The notes under the pieces: model-generated
Databases searched by the model: none
What the model was told of the DNA's origin: nothing
What the model saw: the letters and a program-made list of their open reading frames with translations, nothing else
Translations under genes and position numbers: made by a program
Shown: positions 44,256-52,482 of the stretch, piece by piece
Layout: every line of letters begins with the position of its first letter
How positions within the stretch are numbered: position 1 is the stretch's first letter
Assembly: GCF_022427145.1 (NCBI RefSeq)
Contig: NZ_JAKSXN010000010.1
Span: 1 to 64,000, forward strand
DNA length: 64,000 nt
Source: Paenibacillus timonensis
Lineage (GTDB): Bacteria > Bacillota > Bacilli > Paenibacillales > Paenibacillaceae
Direction: 5' to 3'

Positions 44256-45603
44256 TCGAATCATCCTTTGGTTTGATGAAGTGCAAATAGGGGATGCCGT
44301 AGGTCGTCACGCTGGCCAAATAAGCGCAGATAATGACCAGACCGGACATGACGCCAAGAACGCCGTAAAGGGAAGCCAAAACCAGCGTGAGATATTTGAA
44401 CAGGCGGATAGGCAGCGAATTTTGAAATCCGACCACGGCCGAGTTGGCAATGCTGGTGGCCGCCAGAATAATGATGAGCAAGCTGCTGACCAGCTTGGCT
44501 TCTACGACCGCTTGTCCTAATATAATCCCCCCGACCACGGTTAGCGTCGGTCCGACGCTTTTTGGCAGCCGGACGCTGGCGACGATGATGAGCTCGAGCA
44601 CGATCAGCAGCAGCAGCGTCTCTATGAAAGCCGGGTACGGTACGCCGGAACGGCTCTCGGCGATGGTAAGCGCCAGCTCGATCCGGAGAACCTCCGGATT
44701 CACAGAGACGAGCGCCACGTAGAGGCCCGGCATGATGAGGTTGATCAAGATGCCGGCAATACGCAGCCCCCGAATCAGGTGCATGAACAGGATCGGGTAA
44801 TTCCGATCGTTCTCCATCATGAACATATCGCCGATAAGTGCCGGAAGAATCATGGCGAATGGAAACCGATCGAGAAAGAGGACGACGCGGCCCTGACGAA
44901 GCGCATGGGCGGCCTCCATCGGCAGTTCGGTCGTGTAAAGTTTGGGTACGGCTTTCCAGGGCTGGAAGCCCAGCGCTTTGCATAGCCGCTGCAGGTTATA
45001 GAGATCCCAGCTCTTCTTGGCCTCAAGGCGTTCCGAAACCTCTTGGAGCAGAGCGGGTTCAACCTGGCCTTCCAAATACAATAAGGCCAGTTTACGGGGA
45101 GAGTTATTCCCGGCGAGGTAAACTTGGGTGCGTAACGACGCGGTGTTCAGCTCCCTTTTCAACAGGCCGATATTCGTTGCGAGATCATCGTTGAAGGCGC
45201 TGGCCGAGCCCTGCAGCACGTTTTCGTTTAAGGGTTGTTCGATGCTGCGAGTCAAGGTGATGGGGATCGGCACGACATCCAGATAGGTTTCGGGATCTTC
45301 ATAGCAGATAATCAGATCTCCAGCCGTTAGTGCGGCGAGCAGGCGGGATTCGTCGGGCTCGGAAATCTTTTGGCCAAGCTTGTTTAGCACGGTTAACGCC
45401 GAAGCCGGGGACGAATGCGTATCCGAAGCGATATCGGGGTCCGCCTCCTGAACGCGGGACTGCAGATTCGCCCACGTTTTCGGCAGATCAACCAACGACT
45501 TAAACCCCATAATCCGGACAGGCGGTTCAGCCAAAATATGACCTTCGATAAAAAAATCGCCGTCCTGCTCAAAACGGTTGCGAATTTGGTCTGGAAGCTT
45601 CAT
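44248..45603 (-). CDS. GerA/GerKA family germination receptor subunit
   Basis: A 451-residue GerA-family protein. The hydrophilic N-terminal domain (about 1-230) is followed by four or five membrane helices (about 250-425). Family marks include PSGSASAFNDDLATNIGLL-like and RVVLFLDRFPFAMILPAL segments. ATG 45603 has GAGGATT 8 nt upstream. With GerB and GerC it forms a Ger-type receptor responding to small nutrients. The germinant is not predictable. Confidence 0.88.
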   Translation of the reverse strand: MKLPDQIRNRFEQDGDFFIEGHILAEPPVRIMGFKSLVDLPKTWANLQSRVQEADPDIASDTHSSPASALTVLNKLGQKISEPDESRLLAALTAGDLIICYEDPETYLDVVPIPITLTRSIEQPLNENVLQGSASAFNDDLATNIGLLKRELNTASLRTQVYLAGNNSPRKLALLYLEGQVEPALLQEVSERLEAKKSWDLYNLQRLCKALGFQPWKAVPKLYTTELPMEAAHALRQGRVVLFLDRFPFAMILPALIGDMFMMENDRNYPILFMHLIRGLRIAGILINLIMPGLYVALVSVNPEVLRIELALTIAESRSGVPYPAFIETLLLLIVLELIIVASVRLPKSVGPTLTVVGGIILGQAVVEAKLVSSLLIIILAATSIANSAVVGFQNSLPIRLFKYLTLVLASLYGVLGVMSGLVIICAYLASVTTYGIPYLHFIKPKDDSNG

Positions 45604-45676
45604 AGGCGAATCCTCTTTCTCTATATGATTAACCCCATTATTTGTTGGAAGCATTGGGAATATGTATGTGTCACGC

Positions 45677-45705
45677 AAAAAGAACCCGGAAGCTTATGCT
45701 CCCGG
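45677..45705 (-). terminator. Terminator between small protein gene and ger operon
   Basis: CCGGGAGCATAAGCTTCCGG-type hairpin, followed on the minus strand by GTTCTTTTT. It ends transcription from the small gene at 45730-45888; the ger operon would then start from its own promoter. Confidence 0.65.
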
Positions 45706-45729
45706 GGCGTCCGTCTTCCAAACGGATGG

Positions 45730-45888
45730 CTAACGGTGCTCGATGAGGTCGATCGTCCCTAGCACGATATGGGCCAAACCGAATCCAAGCGCGCCGGTAG
45801 CGGCAAGCTTATACTTGCTTCCAAGCAGTGATGCGGCCGAAGCGGATACTACAGCTCCAAGAACGGTAGGAATTAATCCTTCGCGCAT
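45730..45888 (-). CDS. Small hydrophobic protein of 52 residues
   Basis: MREGLIPTVLGAVVS starts a 52-residue protein with two short hydrophobic stretches (about 5-22 and 28-44) and an IEHR end. AAAGGGG lies 8 nt before the ATG and a terminator follows. The reading frame uses normal codons and has no shadow gene. Small asparagine-poor, Gly/Ala-rich membrane proteins like this are common next to spore genes, but the function is unknown. Confidence 0.65.
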   Translation of the reverse strand: MREGLIPTVLGAVVSASAASLLGSKYKLAATGALGFGLAHIVLGTIDLIEHR

Positions 45889-46330
45889 TTCACACACCCC
45901 TTTGGTTGGTTTGGAAAGACAACGTTATTCTAAGCAAAACAGGCATCGGCTATTCGCGCCAATGCCCGCTTCGTATTGTTATCCAAGCCTTCATGTACAC
46001 GTGAAGACCGGCCTGTGTTCCTGCTTCGACTACAACAAACTGCCTGTTTCTAAAACAACAAAAGCCCTACCTCTCATTTGTCCTTGCGGCTCCGATGACC
46101 GCGCCAGTGTGAATCAGAAAAACGTCAAAATTCTTACTTTTATTGGGTCATTCAAATAGGAATTTCATACCGGAATGGTATAAGGAGAGTTATAATCTTT
46201 TGAGGAACTGCAACGTGGTCATAACAACTAATATATTATTATACTTTGAATTATTAAAAAATGCAATACTTATCCATAAAATCCCTTCTAAAGTGATGAT
46301 TTTGTGAAACCCCGGGAAATCCACATCGGG

Positions 46331-46374
46331 TGAGACAATTGTCACACTGGAGTAGGGAAGGCACCATGTATAAT
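46331..46374 (+). promoter_or_regulatory. Fnr-type site and -10 of the eetA operon
   Basis: TGAGA-CAATTG-TCACA (46331-46346) differs from the Fnr consensus by one base. It lies inside the larger palindrome GTGAGACAATTGTCACAC. TATAAT is at 46369-46374, so the site centre is at about -42 from the inferred start, the class II activator position. The rest of 45889-46330 is AT-rich without genes. Confidence 0.55.
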
Positions 46375-46419
46375 GAGTTCATCTAAGATTTATATAATCA
46401 AAAAATAAGGGAGTTTGCC

Positions 46420-46809
46420 ATGAAACGCGGAGATATCCTGTTGATCGGGCTCATCGTCGCCATCGCGTTGGTGTTCTTGGTGCCGAGATGGCTTGGCGAT
46501 TCAAGTGAAAACAATCACAACAATGTGGACCGGGTAGCGAGAATCACGGTTGACGGGAAGCTGTTCAAAACGGTTCAGTTAACCGGGGAAGAACAGACCG
46601 TGGACATCCAAACGGAGTACGGTTACAACATTTTGAAGGTGCATGATTACGGCATTGAGATGATCGACGCCGACTGCCCGGACAAATTGTGCCTGACCTT
46701 CGGGTTTATCGACCGGAACGGCGGGACGATCGTATGCCTACCACATAAATTAATGGTCGAAGTGGTATCCTCGGGAGAAGGAGACGATGTCGATGCGCTC
46801 GTTAAATGA
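46420..46809 (+). CDS. eetA: NusG domain II protein, EetA-like
   Basis: A 129-residue protein: one N-terminal membrane helix (about 7-24) and an extracellular NusG_II domain. VDRVARITVDGKLFKTVQL, a middle CPDKLCLTFGFI with two Cys, and IVCLPHKLMVEV are the family marks. In Listeria EetA is part of the flavin-based extracellular electron-transfer locus and is needed for extracellular electron transfer. The gene overlaps the eetB-like gene by 17 nt and heads a five-gene operon. Confidence 0.75.
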   Translation: MKRGDILLIGLIVAIALVFLVPRWLGDSSENNHNNVDRVARITVDGKLFKTVQLTGEEQTVDIQTEYGYNILKVHDYGIEMIDADCPDKLCLTFGFIDRNGGTIVCLPHKLMVEVVSSGEGDDVDALVK

Positions 46810-47347
46810 ACAATCCAATCTCATGTTAAAAAGAACGGTGATCGTGGCGATTTTCGCGGCGGTGGCGGTCGTGCTCAGCCTGGTGGAATCCGTCATTCCG
46901 GTGAACATGAGCGTGCCGGGGGCAAAGCTGGGGTTAGCCAATATTATGGTGCTGACTTGCCTCTATTTTCTGCGGGCTCGCGACGCCTTGATGATGGTGC
47001 TGCTGAAGACGCTGCTGACCGCATTTATTTTCGGGACTTTTTCCAGCTTCCTATTCAGTATTATGGGGGCGTTGTTCAGCTTTGCAGCGATGTGGTTCCT
47101 GCTGTTGGTCGGCCGGAAGCGGCTGAGTGTGATCGGGATCAGCATCGTGGGGGGGATTGCCCATAATATCGGGCAATTGACGGCGGCGGCACTGTACTTC
47201 AACACGTCGAAAATTTTCTATTACTTGCCGATGCTGTTGATTATGGGGGTCCTTACCGGGATTGCGGTCGGGATTGCCGTGAGATATTTGATTCCGTCGC
47301 TGTCGAAGCTGTCTTTATTTGAAGGTTTTCTGGCGGAAACGGCTTAA
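46793..47347 (+). CDS. eetB: Gx-transporter family membrane protein, EetB-like
   Basis: A 184-residue protein with five or six membrane helices of the Hpre_diP_synt_I (Gx transporter) family, which shares a fold with ECF transporter S components. Motif-like PGAKLGLANIMVL near 39-51 is typical. ATG 46793 is preferred, with AGAAGGAG 9 nt away; ATG 46787 is too close. In Listeria the EetB protein lies next to EetA. Here it is directly followed by EcfA1, EcfA2 and EcfT, so it may be their S component. Confidence 0.75.
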   Translation: MRSLNEQSNLMLKRTVIVAIFAAVAVVLSLVESVIPVNMSVPGAKLGLANIMVLTCLYFLRARDALMMVLLKTLLTAFIFGTFSSFLFSIMGALFSFAAMWFLLLVGRKRLSVIGISIVGGIAHNIGQLTAAALYFNTSKIFYYLPMLLIMGVLTGIAVGIAVRYLIPSLSKLSLFEGFLAETA

Positions 47348-47391
47348 GCCGGGGGAGGCCCCGCGCTTCATTCCTGAGGGGGTAGAGAGAA

Positions 47392-48213
47392 ATGGGCGAA
47401 ACCGGATGGGCTTATGAGCTTCGGGAGGTTTCCTTCGCGTATCACCCGGCGCATCCCGTACTTCATGAAATCACGCTGAGCATCCCTTCGGGCAGTTGGG
47501 TATCGCTGGTGGGGCCAAACGGCTGCGGCAAATCGACGTTGGCCAAATTACTGGGCGGACTACTGGCCGTTAACGGCGGCACCATTGTCGTGGAAGGAAC
47601 CCGGCTGGACCGGGATACGGTTTCGCAGCTGCGTCCGCGGATCGGGATGGTGTTTCAAAATCCGGATAATCAATTTATCGGTGCCACCGTTGAAGAGGAT
47701 ATCGCCTTTGGCTTGGAGGGGCGGAACTTGCCGCGGGAGGAAATGGTGAGCCGCGTGCGGGAATATGCGGATAAATTGCAAATCGGCCATCTGCTGTCCA
47801 AACATCCCGCCGAGCTGTCGGGGGGGCAAAAACAGCGGGTGGCCGTCGCTTCGATATTGGCGATGGAACCGGGCATCGTGATCTTCGACGAGGCTTCTTC
47901 GATGCTGGACGAGAAAGCTCGCGGAGAGCTGCTAGCTATCCTGCGGGACATGAAACAAAGCGGCCGTTACACGATGGTATCGATCACCCATGATGCCGAT
48001 GAGATCCTGGCGTCCGACCGGGCAATCGTGCTGGGCGGCGGGGCGGTAGCCGCCGACCTGACGCCGGGCGAGCTATTTCGCGATGAGGTGCTGCTTTCCG
48101 CTTGTCGATTGATCGCCCCATATCGGATTAGACTGCAGCAGGAGCTGGAGCGGCGGGGAGTGCCGTTTCCAGCCGGCTTCGGACTGGACGGCGAAGAGGA
48201 GGCGGATCTCTGA
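47392..48213 (+). CDS. ecfA1: ECF transporter ATPase EcfA1-like
   Basis: A 273-residue CbiO-type ATPase. Walker A GPNGCGKST near 41-49, Q-loop QNPDNQF near 88-94, signature LSGGQKQR and Walker B IVIFDEASSMLD. These are typical of energy-coupling factor ATPases. A 44-nt gap separates it from eetB and its stop overlaps ecfA2 by 1 nt. Housekeeping ecfA genes usually lie in the ribosomal cluster; this is a dedicated set. Confidence 0.88.
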   Translation: MGETGWAYELREVSFAYHPAHPVLHEITLSIPSGSWVSLVGPNGCGKSTLAKLLGGLLAVNGGTIVVEGTRLDRDTVSQLRPRIGMVFQNPDNQFIGATVEEDIAFGLEGRNLPREEMVSRVREYADKLQIGHLLSKHPAELSGGQKQRVAVASILAMEPGIVIFDEASSMLDEKARGELLAILRDMKQSGRYTMVSITHDADEILASDRAIVLGGGAVAADLTPGELFRDEVLLSACRLIAPYRIRLQQELERRGVPFPAGFGLDGEEEADL

Positions 48214-49148
48214 TGGCCATTGAGTTCGAGCAAGTCAGCTTTGCCTATGACGAGCGCAGCCTATGGCGCCACAGCGCATTGGAAGAGGTCGACTTGCGCT
48301 TGGGGGACGGCGTGTTTGCCGGGATTGCCGGCGCCTCCGGATCGGGCAAATCCACGTTGCTGCAGCATTTTAACGGCATCCTGAAGCCGACGGGCGGCAA
48401 GGTGCGCGTCCTGGACGTGACGATGGAGGCCGGCGGCAAGATGCCGCCGATGCGGGAGCTGCGGCGCCGGGTCGGACTCGTCTTCCAGTTCCCCGAGCAG
48501 CAACTCTTCGAGGACACGGTGGAGAAGGATCTATGCTTTGGGCCGCTCAATTTCGGTTGTTCTTTAGATGAAGCGAAGGGGCGAGCCAGCCGCGCGTTGG
48601 CGCAGGTCGGGCTGGATGATACGTTCCTCAGCCGAAACCCGTTCCACCTCAGCGGAGGCCAGATGCGCAAAGTGGCGATCGCTTCAGTGCTGGCGATGGA
48701 GCCGGACGTGATCGCCCTCGACGAACCGACGGCAACGCTGGACCCGCAAAGCCGGGCCGAATTGGCCGAAATGCTGTCGCGGCTGCACCGCGAAGCGGGA
48801 AAAACGGTGATCGTGGTGACGCACCGGATGGAGGAAATGCTTCCGTACGCGGAGCAGTGGATCGTGATGAAAGAAGGGCGCAAATCGTTTCAGGGCAGCG
48901 CGGCGGAGCTGGCACGAGAGGCATCGCGCCTGGAGGCCGAAGGACTGGCGATTCCGGCATGCATCCGCTACTGGAACAAGGCGGCGGAGCAATACGGCTT
49001 GACGGGCGAGCCGCCATGCCTGACGGCGGAGGCGCTGGCCGAGCGGTTGGCACGGCTGTCGGAGGACCGGCGGACGGCAACCGCCCAGGCGGAAGAGGCG
49101 GTCCCGGCCGGAGCTCCCGGGGAAGGAGGCGGTGGACATGCGCAATAA
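48213..49148 (+). CDS. ecfA2: ECF transporter ATPase EcfA2-like
   Basis: A 311-residue partner ATPase. Walker A GASGSGKST near 43-51, Q-loop QFPEQQLF, the variant signature LSGGQMRK, and Walker B VIALDEPTATLD. The C-terminal about 75 residues are Glu/Ala/Gly-rich beyond the core. It overlaps the ecfT start by 11 nt. Confidence 0.88.
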   Translation: MAIEFEQVSFAYDERSLWRHSALEEVDLRLGDGVFAGIAGASGSGKSTLLQHFNGILKPTGGKVRVLDVTMEAGGKMPPMRELRRRVGLVFQFPEQQLFEDTVEKDLCFGPLNFGCSLDEAKGRASRALAQVGLDDTFLSRNPFHLSGGQMRKVAIASVLAMEPDVIALDEPTATLDPQSRAELAEMLSRLHREAGKTVIVVTHRMEEMLPYAEQWIVMKEGRKSFQGSAAELAREASRLEAEGLAIPACIRYWNKAAEQYGLTGEPPCLTAEALAERLARLSEDRRTATAQAEEAVPAGAPGEGGGGHAQ

Positions 49149-49938
49149 ACTGTTGTTCGGTCGCAGCATCGATACCGGCTCCTGGGTGCATGCCGTTGAC
49201 CCGCGGGCCAAGCTGACCGGGATGGTGCTGTATTTGGTCGCGATCGTGGCGGTGGGCTCCTGGCCCGCTTTGGCTGTGGCTGCCGCATTTTCGATCTGCT
49301 ATATGCTGTCGACCAAGATCCCGCTGAAGTATTATCTGAAGGCGGCCAAACCGCTGTGGGTCCTGATGGTATTCATCTTCGTCGTTCAATGCTTGACGGT
49401 CGAGTCGGGGGCGGCGCTCTGGCGCATCGGCTCCTGGACCCTGTACAGCGGAGGGGTCAGCAGCGGGCTGATCGCCGCTTTCCGCATGGGGCTGCTGGTG
49501 TCTTTCACCGCGATCCTGACGTTTACGACGACGCCGGGGCTGTTGAATCAGGGTCTCAGCGGCGTGTTGAAGCCGCTGCGGCGGGTCGGCATTTCGTCCG
49601 AACGCCTAACGCTGATGATGAGCATTGCGCTGCGCTTCATTCCGACGATTCTGGACGAAACGCACAAAATCCTGAAAGCGCAGGCCGCCCGCGGCGCGGA
49701 CCTGAAGGAGCTGCCTTGGAAGGAGAAGGGGCGCATGCTGGTATCGCTGCTCGTTCCGGTCACGGTCAGCGCTTTCCGCCGGGCAGAAGAACTCGTCTTG
49801 TCCATGGAGTCCCGCGGCTATACGATCGGCGCGCCGCGCTCGGAATACCACCTGCTGGCCTGGAAGGGACGGGACACCTGGTTTGTGGTGTCCTATGTGA
49901 TTCTAGCGGCGGCAGCCGTGGTTTACCGTTTGATTTGA
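49138..49938 (+). CDS. ecfT: ECF transporter T component (EcfT), in the FmnA position
   Basis: A 266-residue membrane protein with four or five helices of the CbiQ family. Coupling-helix motifs AQAARGADL near 181-189 and AMESRGY-type (MESRGYTIG) near 223-231 contact the ATPases. In Listeria the EcfT-like FmnA helps export FAD for extracellular flavin attachment. Start ATG 49138 has AAGGAGG 8 nt upstream. It ends the eetA operon; the palindrome array follows. Confidence 0.85.
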   Translation: MRNKLLFGRSIDTGSWVHAVDPRAKLTGMVLYLVAIVAVGSWPALAVAAAFSICYMLSTKIPLKYYLKAAKPLWVLMVFIFVVQCLTVESGAALWRIGSWTLYSGGVSSGLIAAFRMGLLVSFTAILTFTTTPGLLNQGLSGVLKPLRRVGISSERLTLMMSIALRFIPTILDETHKILKAQAARGADLKELPWKEKGRMLVSLLVPVTVSAFRRAEELVLSMESRGYTIGAPRSEYHLLAWKGRDTWFVVSYVILAAAAVVYRLI

Positions 49939-50080
49939 ACTGGTGCCTGGGCTTTGCAATGCGCGGTGTGCGCCTGCATGGCACTCTGCACCTAGGTTTA
50001 CAGCTTGTGCACTAGGGTTGCGCCTTGCGCCCCTTTGCAACACCCAGCACCCAGGCTTGCTTGCCTTCCTCTGCGCGGAT

Positions 50081-50305
50081 TGTTGTATGAAATACAACAT
50101 TTGGGGTGGGCAAGCAACGAAAGTCGGCGGAATGTTGTATTTCATACAACATTTTTACGGAAAACACTCGCAGGGGCGCTGAAATGCTGTAGTTTCTGCA
50201 ACATTTTTGCTAAAAACGCTCGGGAAGCCACTGAAATGTTGCAGTTTTTACAACATTTTGGCCCAACCCACCGGAATAGCCGTGAAAATGTTGTACAAAA
50301 TGCAA
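50081..50305. repeat. Five-copy tandem palindrome array with 52-bp period
   Basis: Nineteen-base palindromes of type TGTTGTA-N5-TACAACA start at 50081, 50133, 50185, 50237 and 50289, exactly 52 bp apart. The last is degenerate. Each is followed by a T-run, and the 33-bp spacers are related (CTCG and CTGAAA recur). Stems with T-runs could act as weak terminators after ecfT. The sequence 49939-50080 shows nothing else. Confidence 0.75.
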
Positions 50306-50344
50306 GGTTCTCCGCAAATGAAAGATGCAGATAGAGTTGGATGG

Positions 50345-50376
50345 GATAGGTTGATAGGTTGATAGGTTGATAGGTT
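50345..50376. repeat. Four tandem GATAGGTT octamers
   Basis: GATAGGTT is repeated four times in direct tandem, 32 bp, ending 31 bp before the U32 gene. Such simple repeats can change copy number by slippage and would alter promoter spacing if the promoter spans them. Confidence 0.75.
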
Positions 50377-50407
50377 GGCCATTTAATCATGTGAGGGGGA
50401 AACGACT

Positions 50408-52459
50408 GTGGCACGTTTTTTTAATGGGAAAGAAGTCGAGCTGCTTGCGCCCACGGGGACGTTTGAAATTTTCAAAGAAGTGATTGGAGAGAACTGCGAC
50501 GCGGTTTATTTCGGGGGGCCCAGCCTGAATATGCGCTTGATGCGCAAAGGCTTCAACTTCAGCCTGGAGGAAATTACGGAGGCGGTCAAAATCGCGCACG
50601 GCCTTGGCAAAAAAGTGTACGTCACCGTCAACAATCTATTAAACGAAGGCGAGTTGGACGAAGCGCGGGCGTATTTGCGTTTCTTGGAATCGGCGGGTCC
50701 GGATGCGATTATCGTGCAGGACTTCGCCGTTTTGTCGTTGATCCGGGAAATGGGACTTAACATTAAGGTGCATTCCTCCGTCATGATGAACGTGCATAAC
50801 GTGGAAATGGTTCGCGCTTTGCAAGAGATGGGAGTGACCCGCGTCGTCACGTCGCGAGAGATGGATCTGATGACGACCCGCTATCTGCAACAAGCAACCG
50901 GCATGGAGCTGGAATACTTCGTACATGGGGATATGTGCTCGGTGCATGGGGCGAACTGTTACTTTAGCTCCATGGTGTTCGGCATGAGCAGCAACCGGGG
51001 CAAATGCCTGAAGCCATGCCGCTGGGATTACCGCGTGAAAAAAGACGGCAACGTCTATCCGGCGGAATACCCTCTGGCCGTCAAAGACATGTTCATGTAC
51101 GAGCATATCCCGGAGCTGATCCACGGCGGCATCACCTCCTTCAAAATCGAAGGACGCATGCGCGACGCCGCGTTCGTCGTCATGCTCGTGAAAGCCTACG
51201 GAGACGCGATCGACCGTTATATTAACGATCCGGTCGGCTTCGACCGCAGCCGCGACACGAAGCTGCTGTACGAAAATCGCAAACGCGATTTCTCGACCGG
51301 GTACGCGTTTGGCCGGCCGGGATTGTCCAACATCAACCGGCGGTATGAAGGTACGGGCAAGTTCTACAGCACGGGCAAAGTCTTCAGCACCCCGACGGAA
51401 GAGCGGGAGCTTGGCGAGAAGCGCGTAGAAGCAATCCGCCAGGCGCTTGTGGCCGTCGGCGACGAGAAGGGCATGACGGGGAACAATGGCGCTCCGGTTG
51501 GCGTATCCGTGCATGTCAACAACATGGCGCAAGCCAAAGCCGCGCTGGAAGCGGGTGCCGACCATCTCTATCTGTCGGGCGACGTGTTCGAGCCGGATCG
51601 TCCGTTTACGAAGGAAGACGTGAAGGAGCTGGCGGCGTTGAAAGGGAACGCCAAGCTCTATCTCGGTTTGCCGCGGATGATGACGGAGCAGCATTTCGAC
51701 CTCTATGAAGGGCTGTTGTTCGGCGAGCGCCTGCCGATTGACGGCCTGATGGTCACGAATCTCGGTGCCATCCGCAAGTTTGCCGGCAAAGGCTACCCGG
51801 TGGTGGGGGATTTCAATCTGAACGTGTACAACCGGCTGTCGGCCGAATTTTACCGTGGTCTTGGCGTTGGACGGTTGACTGCGTCGATGGAGCTTCCTCT
51901 GAAGGATCTGACGGGGCTGCTGGCTCATGCGCCGGGACCAATTGAGGCCATCGTGCACGGTTCGCCGGCGATCATGTATATGGAGCATGACCTGTACGAG
52001 AACGCGGAGGTGTACCAAGCCATCGCCGAGGAAGATAATCACTACGTCGACAACAGCATTTTGGTGCTGAAAACGGATAAAGGCGAAAACCCGGTTTATC
52101 GGGACGTCCATGGCCGCAACCATTTGATGATGGCCAAGGAATTGTGCTTGATGCCGGTCGTAAAAGAGCTGCTAGCGGCAGGCTTGTCCGTGTTCCGTAT
52201 CGAAGGTGCCACCTACAAGCCGGCGCAGTTGGCCGAGATCGTGCGTGCCTACAAAGCGGCGCTGGCCGATCCGGAATCGGCCGGGGAACAGTTTGCCCGG
52301 TTGACGCCGGTGTATGCCGGATACACGCTGGGCGCGCTGCAGTTTGACGGCGGCAGCGCCAGCGGGGCAGCAGGCGCTGGAGCTAGCGAAGCGGGAAATG
52401 CGGCGGAAGAGGATGCCGCTGCCGGCGCGCAAGCGGAAGTCGCGGCAAGCCAAGCCTAA
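50408..52459 (+). CDS. U32 family peptidase-like protein, tandem halves
   Basis: A 683-residue protein. The first half (about 1-310) has the U32 signature with four Cys: CSVHGANCYFSS and GKCLKPC near 178-202, followed by EIPELIHGGITSFKIEGRMR-like sequence. The second half (about 360-645) repeats the fold, ending with SVFRIEGATY, but has lost these Cys. The tail 645-683 is Ala/Gly-rich. U32 proteins act in tRNA hydroxylation or protein/collagen cleavage; the role here is unknown. Start is GTG 50408 after GAGGGGG. Confidence 0.75.
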   Translation: MARFFNGKEVELLAPTGTFEIFKEVIGENCDAVYFGGPSLNMRLMRKGFNFSLEEITEAVKIAHGLGKKVYVTVNNLLNEGELDEARAYLRFLESAGPDAIIVQDFAVLSLIREMGLNIKVHSSVMMNVHNVEMVRALQEMGVTRVVTSREMDLMTTRYLQQATGMELEYFVHGDMCSVHGANCYFSSMVFGMSSNRGKCLKPCRWDYRVKKDGNVYPAEYPLAVKDMFMYEHIPELIHGGITSFKIEGRMRDAAFVVMLVKAYGDAIDRYINDPVGFDRSRDTKLLYENRKRDFSTGYAFGRPGLSNINRRYEGTGKFYSTGKVFSTPTEERELGEKRVEAIRQALVAVGDEKGMTGNNGAPVGVSVHVNNMAQAKAALEAGADHLYLSGDVFEPDRPFTKEDVKELAALKGNAKLYLGLPRMMTEQHFDLYEGLLFGERLPIDGLMVTNLGAIRKFAGKGYPVVGDFNLNVYNRLSAEFYRGLGVGRLTASMELPLKDLTGLLAHAPGPIEAIVHGSPAIMYMEHDLYENAEVYQAIAEEDNHYVDNSILVLKTDKGENPVYRDVHGRNHLMMAKELCLMPVVKELLAAGLSVFRIEGATYKPAQLAEIVRAYKAALADPESAGEQFARLTPVYAGYTLGALQFDGGSASGAAGAGASEAGNAAEEDAAAGAQAEVAASQA

Positions 52460-52482
52460 CGGCGGAAAGGAAGCGAAGGGAC

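Noticed and set aside
50081-50305. CRISPR-like array (19-nt repeats, 33-nt spacers)
   Set aside because: The repeats vary from copy to copy, the spacers are related to each other, each unit is a palindrome with T-run, and no cas gene is near.
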